From NCBI RefSeq assembly GCF_015706575.1, contig NW_024037055.1, positions 10,268,262-10,332,261 of the forward strand: a stretch of 64,000 nucleotides of DNA, in the 5' to 3' direction. Of this stretch, positions 33,996-45,900 are shown piece by piece. The notes beneath the pieces are model-generated. The model had not been told where the DNA came from. It did not search any database and worked only from the letters and a program-made list of their open reading frames with translations. How positions within the stretch are numbered: position 1 is the stretch's first letter; every line of letters begins with the position of its first letter. The position numbers were made by a program, and so were the translations under genes. Source of the stretch: Patiria miniata (taxonomy: Eukaryota > Echinodermata > Asteroidea > Valvatida > Asterinidae).

Positions 33996-36900
33996 GTGAG
34001 TTTACAATTACAGCAGGCCTTGCCCGGTTTCCGGACACATGCATGACATGCCGTAGGCGTAGTTGGTTTCGATCTAGCCCCATAAATGTGGCCTATTTAC
34101 TGGACTGCCTCCGTAAACATAGGCCACACATCCACATGTACAAAAATCGTGTCGACGGAGCCAAATTTTGATTTTCACATTTAGGCTTAGTTTGTAGGGT
34201 TTTTTTTGCTTTAGAAGCATACTCACCCTCTTTACAGGCTAATCAGAAAGTGCTGCCTTTTTTCAGATGTCTAATTTTTGTGAAATTTCATGTTGAAATT
34301 TTGATACGCAAACGTGTAAAAATGAATCTGGAAATTTCACGAAAAATATACATCTGAAAAAGGCAGCACTTTCTGATTAGCCTATAAAGAGGGTGAGTAT
34401 GCTTCTAAAGCAAAAAAACCCTACAAACTAAGCCTAAATGTGAAAATCAAAATTTGGCTCCGTCGACACGATTTTTGTACATGTGGATGTGTGGCCTATG
34501 TTTACGGAGGCAGTCCAGTAAATAGGCCACATTTATGGGGCTAGTTTCGATCCAACTCGGACCCAAACCACATCGGACCCAAGCCAACTCGGACCCATGC
34601 CAACTCGGACCCACTACCAACTCGGACCCATGCCAACTCGGACCCACTACCAACTCGGACCCACGACCAACTCGGACCCACGACCAACTCGGACCCACTA
34701 CCAAGATCGGACCTACAACCAACTCGGACCCACTACCAACTCGGACCCATGCATGACCAACTCGGACCCATCGTTTTCAATCATTCGACATCGTTTTCAA
34801 TCATTCATTTCATAAAGTTTGTCCACTTCTCATCTGTTATTACAGTGATGCTGTTTAGTATAAATTTTCATTGTAATTGTAAGGTAAATTATCTCATATC
34901 TGTATTGCAGCAGTAGGCCCCTATAACATTTTTGTCGTTGTAAAGCGCATTGAAATGCTATTTTGAAATGCGCTTTAAAAGTGTAATTAATTATTTATTA
35001 TTTTTGTTTGTTTCCATCTTGCTAAATTTAACAGCATTTATTTCGTTTTTAATCCAAACTTCAACGTAACGAGTATACAAATTAAGAACAGACAGATCTT
35101 CATAGAAAAATAAAATTGGAAAGTATGGCATTAAAACATAAACACTTTCAAACATAACATTATTAACTCAATGAATATAAGTAAACATTATGTCAATAAA
35201 TAAAATAAATAAGATATAAAAACGAAGTCTATTAGAATCTCTTTAAAAAAAAACCCCACATAAACACCATTGCATACACTGCAAGAAAAACGAAGGTTCC
35301 ATATTAAACAAAAAGTTAAATCAAAAAAGTATAAAAAGTTAATCGGATTCGTAAAAAAAACCCACAAAATTCAAAGCCAGCATGTGAATTAAAAAATGAT
35401 CAAGTTTAATCCCCTACAAATAGATGCACTGTCAATCATCAAAAAGGAGTATTGGAGCTCTGGGAAGATTATCCTTCAAGGCCTTACAGGTAGCTGCCTG
35501 TATGTTCGACTATGATGTTCCACGGGGGAAAAAAGTTTAAAAAATTATTAAAAGTTAAACAGATTCATAAAAAAATCCCACAAAATTCAAAGCCAGCATG
35601 TGAATTAAACAAAAACAAACAATTTAATACATGAAATGAAAGGCCTAAATAGTTATTTCAAATTAATAACTTCCTCACTGAAACAAAATGTGCCACTTAA
35701 AACCACTTGTTAGACGACACAAAGGCCTGCAAAAACAAACAAGTAATTTATTTTTTACTGAAAATTATAATCCTTTGAATTTCGTTTGGAAAAGAAAATC
35801 GAGATTTTGAAAAAGCACGTATATATCAAGTTGTACAAATGACATACGATATGCCTAACCTATACTATACGCTATTAATATCGCTTGGTTTAGCTTCACA
35901 GGTCATGGTTTCAAAAAGCTAAGCACGTTTAGTTTTATGACGTTCAAAACGATAAGCGTTTAAGCAACAGTATTTACTGTACACATCATAAAATAGCGCT
36001 CCACACAGCTGCAATACAAGAAAACAACAAAACTAAAAGCCCCATTCTGCCCAATATAATTACAGAATATCTTTACTATATAAGCACTAACATTAAGATC
36101 ACCTATAAATATAATCTCTGAAACTAATGATTGAGTCATTGCTGGGTCCGAGTTGGTCATGCTTGGGTCCGAGTTGGTAGTGGGTCCGAGTTGGTGGTGG
36201 GTCCGAGTTGGTCGTGGGTCCGAGTTGGTAGTGGGTCCGAGTTGGTAGTGGGTCTGAGTTGGTGTGGGTCCGAGTTGGCATGGGTCCGACTTGGCATGGG
36301 TCCGACTTGGTTTGGGTCCGAGTTGACCTGATACCGCGTAGTTGAGTAACTCCAGCTGACATGTTCCATATTCATTCACATGTAACGCTGGAGGCAAAAC
36401 CTATTCGTTAGAATGTGGTAGCAAGAGACCCTAAAAAAATGGCCTCTCAAAAATTGTTCATTTTCACCTCTAATATCCCACCCCAGAGTTCATTTACATA
36501 CCTCATACATTCAGCAGTCATTTACCATGTTTACGAAGCCTAATGATCGACTTGAAACAGACCACAAAAAAAAGTGAAAAATCTTGACGATTTCGGTGGC
36601 TTGTCCGTAAAAATACGCCAGTTCCAACGGCTGTCTTCCATTTTGTTTTACTAATTATGTAAATGTATGCATCACGTGATGACATCAAAAAAATCTGCGC
36701 GCGCGATGTATGTGGGTACCACACCGCTTTCAGGTGCCGCAAGTGAGTTCAATTTTCGTCTGGTGGGTTGCCGTGGAGGGCATTCTCGTTGTCTTGCTTT
36801 CCGCGACAACGCACCAGACGAAAATTACTAAATAAATCAAAGTATCTGCCGACGTGTATTCGTTTTTTTCCGCTGACCCATATAGCGCAGCGTGATTTTC

Positions 36901-39900
36901 CGCATTACGCAAGCCGGGCCCGTGCTCCAGTGGATGGCTCAACATGGCCGTCCGTGCACTGTGACATCGTTTTTGACAGCGAATGGTTCATACATGTAAA
37001 GGTACAGTCGGAAACTTCAAATACAATACCCACCTAAGGAATGCAAACCTGTTCACAATAACTCGAAAATCCTGTGATAATATATTTTAATATCTCATTC
37101 AAATGCTGCGATAAGTGGCATGTTTGGGAAAACTGGAGAACATTACAAAAATCCCAACTTAAGTTGGCCCTTTTGCTGATGATTGTATGGAAATGGAAAG
37201 CAAACAACGATCTAAAACCACATTTTCTTGAAAATTTTGACAAAAAAATATGGTATAAGATAATAATAAGATAATAATAAACAAATTTAATTTCATCCAG
37301 TGGCATGTATTTGACTTAATCTAGCAAAATGAACAGGATGTTTATAGATGAAAATTGGTGTGTCTTTCCTCTCCGCGGCGCTGCCATTTCGACAGTCACT
37401 GGCATTAGCCGAGATTTTGGCGCATGCGCACAAACTAAGTGGAAGGAATGAAGATACGTGGTGGGCTGACAGACATCAGAATGTCATGAAACTTTCAGAA
37501 ATGAAGCTGAAATGTCTGATTTTGCTTTTTACCGACATCCCGTTATTGGATATGGTAAAAAGGGGGAGTATTTGATCGGATATGGAGAACTAGTCCGAAA
37601 AATTGGATCTCTCAATACTGTGTATGTGGGTCGTAAATTTAAGGTATTGAAAACATGCAAAACAAGAAAATCGACTAGCACCTGAAACAACCAGTCTATC
37701 ACTGCTTCAGTACTGCATCAATCAACCATGCCAAAAGAATTTAAGAAACATGTGGCATGAACCGGAAACTAGTCTCAAGTTACTTCGCATTTCTCCATAG
37801 TCAGCCACCAGACTATTGACACTGAATGAAGAGGTCAGTCTTTTCAAATAGTTGGACCATGGTTGGACATGTACCAGTTTAGTCTTTAGCCTCAGTTTGA
37901 AATCACTTGACTTCCCTCTCATGTGCAAAATATTGAAGAAATGCCTCCTTTAAAAATTGAGTTGAGTCTGCAAACTTGGTTGGTGAAATACTGAGGATCT
38001 TTTCTTTGCCCAATGGATTTTTTGGAGAAATTTGCTGGCTAAAGAGTGAGTAAAGTGGGCCTGATTTTGTTTGACACGTTTCAGAGCACTCCAGGTCCCA
38101 GTCTGAAGGAGAAGTGGCACTGCCTATGTAGTGTAAATGAGAGAGTGAGATCTGAACCATAATCACATGATCATGTTCTTACTATGTTTGCAGCATAGCA
38201 TCAACCCTAGTCAGACTGAAGGTTTTTGCTTAGTAACGATCTGTCGGACTCTGCCTCCGAATACACCCCCACTTTATACTGGTTATCAGATGGGATGGGG
38301 GAGAATTTGACCAGATAAATCAACAAGTTAGTGTAACTGAGAGAGAGTGAGATCTTAACTGTTATTACTCATAACTTGATGGATCAATGGCAGATCTAAA
38401 AGTAGTGGTACTTTGTCCGAGTCGAGAAAAGTCCACGAAATCAGGCCGAAGTGCGATGACCCAATTGTCCGTGGATTCGCACACAGAGGTATACGCACCA
38501 CAAATGGAGTGCCTCAGGCGTCGCGTCACGTTTTTAGCATGAAATCAGTATGAAAATCAATGAAATATTTGTGCAAAACGTTTGAGATATTATCAATATC
38601 AAATTCAACAATTGTTTTTCTAGTGATTGTGTAGTTACAGGCCCTGTTCCTAGTATAAGAGAACAAAAATCCACTTTTCGATTATTGAAGTTACCAATTT
38701 TACCAAACTACATGTAATAAGCGTCATTAAAAACCAACTTGTATGTCGTAGATAGAGGGCAAGGTTTTGAATCTTTGAGGGAAATGTGTAGATAAACGAT
38801 GATGAAGACGACAAAACGCAACACGAAAATAAAGATGCCGATCACCGCAATGCACCATGAACATGCAAAATTGCCGTGATTCGCATGGCACCTACCGTAA
38901 AACACTTAAGAATATTGCATTTTCTGCAGCAAGAACCTGTTCAAAATTAACCAAAAACGGTGTCAAAAACATCAGACTTTTACTTGAACAAAACTAAAGA
39001 GGGGTCCGTATTAAAGTAATCGCCATTTTCTCAGCATTCTTTTTTGGCGAATTTCTGTCAAATAGGTGATCACTTTATGTGTTTTTGATATAACTTGTAC
39101 AGTCATGCCCAGCAAGATCAGGAATGTATAATCTGGACATAATTTAGAATGGTAAAGTTTTCAATTGGGCCACAGTGAAAATAGTAATGTAATACTTGCT
39201 CAATGTGCAGGGAGTGATGGAGGTAGCACGCCAGTCCAAGATGAACACAGTGATGAGGAACAAGGTGACTTGCAGCCAGCTAGCGATGCAGAAAACAGTG
39301 AAGGAGCAGCAAGCATTGGGGAAACCCCAGCAGAGGATCTAGAGGTAAACCCCTTCCTCCCCGAGTCCTTGCCCCCCCCCCCCCAACACAAAACCTTTCC
39401 CCTAAGCCATCTGACCCTTAATTCTGCATGTGGTGTTGTGATACCACAGTTTCACCATAATATCCAGATAACAGTAACTAGTGATGATGTGACATGCATC
39501 ACAATACATGCACTCTGCACATATCTTGAACTTCAGCAGTGGCAGTTTTGGACTGTTTGACATTTATGCCTTGGTTGTACCCATTCAAAATAAAGTTGCC
39601 CACACGCTGTGTATCTCCAACTGGGTTTATTTTCCAATGTTTGGAAATCTGTGAAATTGCAGTACAGCTGCTAAAGTGTGCTCAGGTTCCCTTTTGGGTA
39701 TTTTTTTGTATTAACCCCCCCCCCAAAAAAAAATTGTCCACAAAGTCAGACTTCTGATGCTTGAAATAGTCTATCTTTTCATACCCATGTGTCATGATTT
39801 TGTTATTGGTTGAGGTATTCGTGCATTGTAATTATCATTACGACAATATTATTGCACCCCCAGTAAGCTGAACACCAAAGCCTTTTCTTTTCCATAGTTT

Positions 39901-42900
39901 CTTCACTTTGAACTGAATTCAAACCTAGAAACACATTGTCCAATGAGCACCTTGCCCATCTAGCACCATCATAGTTATGGGACACATTGCTGCATGATGT
40001 CATTGTGGGTCCAAGACTTCAATCACGCTTTTGTTCATCGTGTCATGATTTTAGTACTCGCACCTACCTTTTTATACTACACCGAATAATGCCATAAAAG
40101 TCCTTATTCTTGACATGTTTGTTTCATTTTTATGAAGGAAGGTGAATACATATCAGATGGAGAAGGGGGGCATGATGATGAGGACAATGCTAGCTCTGCA
40201 GGGGAGGTGGAAAGTGAACCAGAAGTGGAAGATGGCGAGCAACAAAGTGACGAAAATGAGGAAGAACAACAAAGAGACAGTGAGCAAGAGGCGGAGCCAG
40301 AGGAGGAGGAAGGGGGTTACCATGAGGCCGAGGAGGAGGATGAGGACAGAGAAAGTGGCATGGAGGACAGAATCGATGACAATGATGATCAAGATGGGAG
40401 ATCAGAGGAAGAGCAGGATGGGGAAGCAGTTGAGGAAGGAGAAGTCGACAATGATTACCAGCAAGTGTCAGAGGATGAGTTTGAGGAGGAGCCAACCGAG
40501 GCGAGACATAGTGACGATGACAATGTGGCTTACAGGCATGGCTCAGACGATGAGAACGAAGATAGAGATGGAGGCGAGAGAAATGATGAGAGCGACAGGG
40601 AGCATGGCGAACAGAGCGATGCAGAGCCCCAGGAGCTGGAAGAAGGGGAGGAGGTTGAGGAAGGAGAGTATGAACCTGCTGAGGACTACCAAGAAGAACC
40701 GGCCTATGGCTCAGAGGAAGGACTAGAAGGGGATGAAGAGAGACAGCGAGCAGATTCTGATGAGGATTACAATGAAGATGTTGAATCAGGACAGGCAGCC
40801 AGACACTATGTAGATAGCGATGCTGAACCAGAGGAGTTCGGCGATGACAGGGGAAGGGAAGAGCAGCAGACTGAGCAATACCAGACACAGGAGGAGGAAT
40901 ACCAGGACACGGCGCACCAAGAGGATGGTGTGGACTCAGAGACAGAGGCCTTCCATGAAGAGGAACAGTACAGGGAGGTGCAATCAGACACTGAGGTTGC
41001 AGAAGATGGAATGAGGTACGCAGAGGATGAAGCAGCTCAAGACCAGCATCCTGTCAGGCATGAAGCCTATGAACCAGACCCAGATATGATGGGACCAGAA
41101 AGCCCTGATCCAGAGCGTCAAGCAGCCTCCGATGAAGATGGTAAGCTTTACATCAGACTCTTGATTCTTACTGCACTAAGCTTTGCTTACAGAAAATTTC
41201 ACCATATTAAATATGTGTACCCATGTCATGCATGTGATACAACACTTGCTGATTATAAAAACTGTTAGGGAGTGTTGAAAAATCGTATTCACAAAGTCCA
41301 GCAATAAAACATAAAACACATGCATCCAGTGGGGTGCAAAACCCAGTAAAATTGGGTGGTAAGTTCCAATCATGTTGGCAGTGTTTACTCAACAGTTATA
41401 ATTTGTGTCCATTTACTAGAACACTCAAAACACATTTTGAAATCAGCATGTATTTAGCATGAGTGAAACTATATCTTATCTAAATGTACAAGCTAATAGC
41501 TGCAAATAAACAAACCATAAGGCACTGGGAAGAAATTGATATTTTAACCCATTAGCACCTGTACTATCTTGTATTGCATTGTGTTTATTCACTGAAGAAT
41601 CAATCAAACATAGAGTGCTTGGGTGGTTTCGGGCACTAAAGTGAGTAATAGGCAGTGTGGTTTTGAACGCTGCAGTGACTAAAGGGTTTAAGGAACGATG
41701 AGCAAAACTATAACGTGACAAGGCAAACTTTCTTTGTTTTCAGAGCCTTATGACATAGATGCAGAACCGTATGACCGCAGTGTTGACGAAGGACTACAAG
41801 AAGGGACAGAAGCGGGCTATAACGAGGTGGAAGAGCCGGCAGAAAGGGGAGAAGAGTTGGAAGAAGGGGATGAAGACTTGGCAGAAAGAGACGAAGACTT
41901 GGCAGAAAGGGGCGAAGACTTGTCAGAAAGGGGCGAAGAATTGGTAGAAGGGGGCGAAGAGTTTGCAGAAGGGGGTGAACAGTTGACAGAAGGGGCCGAA
42001 GAGTTGGCAGAAGAGGGCGAAGAGTTGGCAGAAGAGGGCGAAGAGTTGGCAGAAGAGGGCGAAGAGTTGGCAGAAGTGGGTGAAGAGTTTGCAGAAAGGG
42101 GCGATGAGGAGGAGGATGGGGTTGGAGAGGCCCAGCAGCCCCAGAGTCCGGCCGAACCCCATGCCGAAACCCTGGACAGTGGGGATGAGAGCAATGAAGA
42201 GGAGTGAGTATAGCACACCAGTTCTTCATAAGCACAAAAACGGGGGCATTTGTAGGGACCATTCCAGGGTCAGACATTTTACCATAATTTTGTTGGTAAA
42301 ACATATGTGACATCTTGTTACTTGTCATATGCAATGATATCTTCTTCAAAAATGTGTCACTTAATAAGTTTTGAGCGTCCCTTACAAGTTCCATGAATAG
42401 GTATGTGTGTGCAACATAGTATAAGGCAGACTGGCATACAAGTTGTAGCAGGGGTGAACCCCAAGGTGTCCTCTTAAACCCTATTAAACCTCGAATTTCC
42501 GCCTTTTTAATTTCGCTTTCCCCCCAATGAACAGTACCATGCTCATGGCTTCGGAAGGTCAAGTGACTTTCTGTGCAGGGCATTACCATGTCTATACAAA
42601 CTGCATGGCCAGACTGTCTTTTGGTAAACCTGTGCAGTTACAAGGTAAAGTTGAAGAAGGAAGGCTAATCATTTGTATTGATTTTTCCTGTTTTGTGTTC
42701 TTTTGCAGAGCTGGAGTAGGAGAACTCATTGCAGATATTTTTGGCTCAAGTGACGAAGAAGATGATGAAGAATTTGAGGTATAAAAAGAAAGACTTACCA
42801 GATTGTATATTGCTTGTCTTATTTGTTTGATGTTCATCCTTGAGGGTCTGGTCCAATATAGATTACAGTGGAAGAAATTAGGGTTAGACATTAATTTTTG

Positions 42901-45900
42901 TAACCATTTTTGTCTCACCTGGACTTTGTTCAGGAAAGAGACTATGCAATCACTATGTCTGTACGTACAGTGTATGTAGTATGTATGTCCGTACAGTGTA
43001 TGTAGTATGTATGTCCGTGGTATTTTGGTTACAGTTTCGGGGAATTGATCTCATTTCAAAAGTTTAAGTCCAATTGGAACTAAACTTGAATCATAGATGC
43101 AACATGGGTACCTTCATATGGTAATGATTATGATGTCGAAGGTCACATACCAATGTCAAAGGTCATCTGAGGTCAAGTTGTAAAATAGTCTGAAAATGTA
43201 AAATTTGTCTCGTTTGCAAAGTTGAAGTCCAATTGGAGCCAAACTTGGGTCATTAGATGCAACATGGCAACCTTCATATGATAATGATGTCAAAGGTCAC
43301 ACACCAAGGTCAAAAGTCACTCTTTACAGATAATCACGAAAGCAGGGGAGATGCGTGGTTCGAGAACCGACTTGTTTATATTTGTACATGTACAAACAAA
43401 ACGAGATATGCGAAATCAAATTTTGTACTGTAAGTGCATTTCAAGTTTTGTGAAGGAGTGTAACACTTTGCATGTAACAGGTCTTATTTGATCATGCTAA
43501 TTCTTTTTCTCTATTAAAGTTCGCCCTCTAGTTAACCATACTTCTCTGTAGACTAGTTGGTTGGTAAGATTGTTTCAGTTAATCCACCCTTATCGTGAAG
43601 GATTCTGCTCGTTACTAAATGTAGTTTTTCCTTTCTTTGTACAGGGTTTTGGAGAAGCAGAACTGGAACAGCCAGTGAAAAAGAAGCGAGCAGGTAAACG
43701 AATGATCCTTTTTCACCTTTTTTGTTGTTGAGATTTTGTGTTGTATATGTCCTGATCCCAGTACCAAACCCCATTTTGATTTACCCTCAAAACGGTAGGG
43801 ACAAAGTCAATAAAAATATTTTGTTTATTTTATCTACATGTACATATTCCTGGGACAACTGTTTTGTTTTAGTTTGATATATCATTCTGTGAATTAACTG
43901 AATTGATTTTTTCCCATTTGTAATATCTGTCTTGTCACCTGGCTGTTCTTTTAACCCTAACCCCTAGGGTGATTTACTAGGAACATTCCTAATCCTTGTG
44001 GTATGCCTAAACCCACGTAAAGCACAGTCAGTTTACTAGTGCAGTACTCATCCTAACAGATTCCAACAAACCCTGATGTTGGAGTTTGGCTGGTTGGGGA
44101 TCGTTTGGGGTTAAGGCATCAAAATCACAAAACCTCAGCAACACCCAAGAGAAATAGCAAACAATGGCTCATATTCAGAATTCCATTAAAACAACACTAT
44201 TTTGCATTGGCTCCTTCCAAAAATGACATTACAAGTACACTTTAAAATAGGGCCCAGTTTATAAGCTCCAATTATCGTATGAAGTGATGAATTGCAGACA
44301 GTTACGTGCTTAATGGTATATTTCACAGGTTAGCGAGAAATTGTGGCTTGTGAGCAGGTATACGGCCCATAAAGCCCCTGTCACACTTTTGCGTATCCCA
44401 ATTCCTTATGAGTTCCTTATCAAAATTTTTCAATACGCAGCCGTACGATCAAAACGTCAAAATTTTTTGATTACTTTGACTTATGTGCGACGCACATCTA
44501 GCGAACAAGTAACGAATTCAGCGCATCCACTGCGTATGAGATGCGTATGAGTTGCGTATGCAGTGCGCGAGTTCGCTATCTGTGCGTTTTTCATAAGTTA
44601 CGAATAAGAACAATGCGCTGCCCGCTCGCAGGAAGAGCGGTACTAATTCGTGCAATACGTCGGCATTCGATATGAGTTCGTTCAGTGTGCGTTGTATCTG
44701 CGCTGCAAGTATGCTATGTATACGTCCAATATAGGAGGTCAGCGTATTACCGCGTATGAACGGCTTATCCCCCATGAACACAAAGCGTACTCGTACCGCG
44801 CTCGACCGATGCGGGACCGATGCGCTGCGTATTTATAACTTATGACCTGCGTAACAGCGTACGCAGCGTAGTTTTGTGCATGCCCAAAACTATCCAGCGT
44901 ACTGGGCCGTACCATGCGTATGCCTGTGTACATAAAACTTACACAAAACGATAGAGATGCATATGAGGTGCGTATTGTGCGTACGACTGCGTATGAAAAA
45001 AATGTCAATGCGCAACTCATAAGGAATTAGGATATGCAGAAGTGTGACAGGGCCCTAACTGAAATTGCCGCCCCAATGCAAGTTCCACCCCCAGTTTTTC
45101 TAGCAGTTCAAAAGTTATTCAAGGCGTTTTGAATGAAAAATTGGACAACACATTTAGTTCTGGAATAATTACCTTGCATAGTTTGAATTACTTGCAGCCC
45201 GATTATATTTCAGGTGGCTCCTTTGTACATTAGCAAACCAAAATAAAAGCCTTTGTGTAGAGGGTTGCAGACAAAATTGAGAGAAACATTTCTTCCTTAA
45301 ATACACATACATCTAAACTTGTTTGGAAAAAAAAATTGAATTTGTTGAAGTGCATGGAGAGAATAATTTAAAGATTCTGTGCTCGTGGGTTCCGTGCACG
45401 AACAGAGAGGGCGCTTTTGTACCACTTTTGAGAGCCGAGTAAACTGGACGCACGGCATGTGCTTACTGCTTCACACGCTAATAATGTAAGCCCCACTTAT
45501 TTCTGAATGTGCCATAACATCTTCATGTCAGGCGTCTCCCCCAACCTTCCTTTTCTTACTGTTATTTGGGCAGGTATCCCTTACGTTTATCGCAAATTTC
45601 TCAGCTGGTGCTGCAAACACAGAATTGTGATCATAAGTACAGATTTTCCTTGATTAGCATCACCATGAAATTGGGCTCAGAATTTTGGAAATGCCCTTGT
45701 TTTTATGTCCACAGCTATTGTCTCCAGTGACGAAGATGACGATGATGATGATGCCAATGTCGGAATGGAAGATACCATTGAGCAGGAGGGGGTGCCTGAG
45801 GAGATGGAGGGGGAGGAACTCCCAGAGGGAGAACAGGCCGAGCCAGAGCAGGGCCAACAAGCGCTGGCAGCAGAGGACTCGGATTCGGACGAAGGTGTTG

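Larger units (their letters stand above)
34553..36327. mobile_element. Foldback (TU-like) composite element 2
   Basis: Inverted 17-bp minisatellite arrays (about 13 copies left, 11 right) enclose 1.37 kb of AT-rich DNA. The interior contains an L2-type tail near 34925-34990 (gtaaagcgcattgaaatgc) and a 60-base direct repeat at about 35335 and 35545. Module M follows at 36328-36835. It sits in IWS1 intron 1. No transposase frame. Confidence 0.65.

Noticed and set aside
34447-34756. Open frames with GPTTNSDP or VVGPSW repeats
   Set aside because: Translation of array B in both strands; composition and frame follow the 17-bp unit.
39345-39560. Extension of IWS1 exon 2 beyond 39344
   Set aside because: A GTAAAC donor and the phase-0 acceptor at 40138 fit; the read-through peptide is low-complexity proline-rich and unlike IWS1.
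40190-40888. Long minus-strand open frame (232 codons) opposite IWS1 exon 3
   Set aside because: Exon 3 is purine-biased (GAG/GAA/GAT codons), which removes stops on the complement. The predicted peptide is Leu/His/Pro low-complexity with no known domain.
41708-42589. Minus-strand open frame of 293 codons opposite IWS1 exon 4
   Set aside because: Mirror of the heptad minisatellite; the repeated LRPLLPT pattern follows the 21-bp unit. No splice or domain support.
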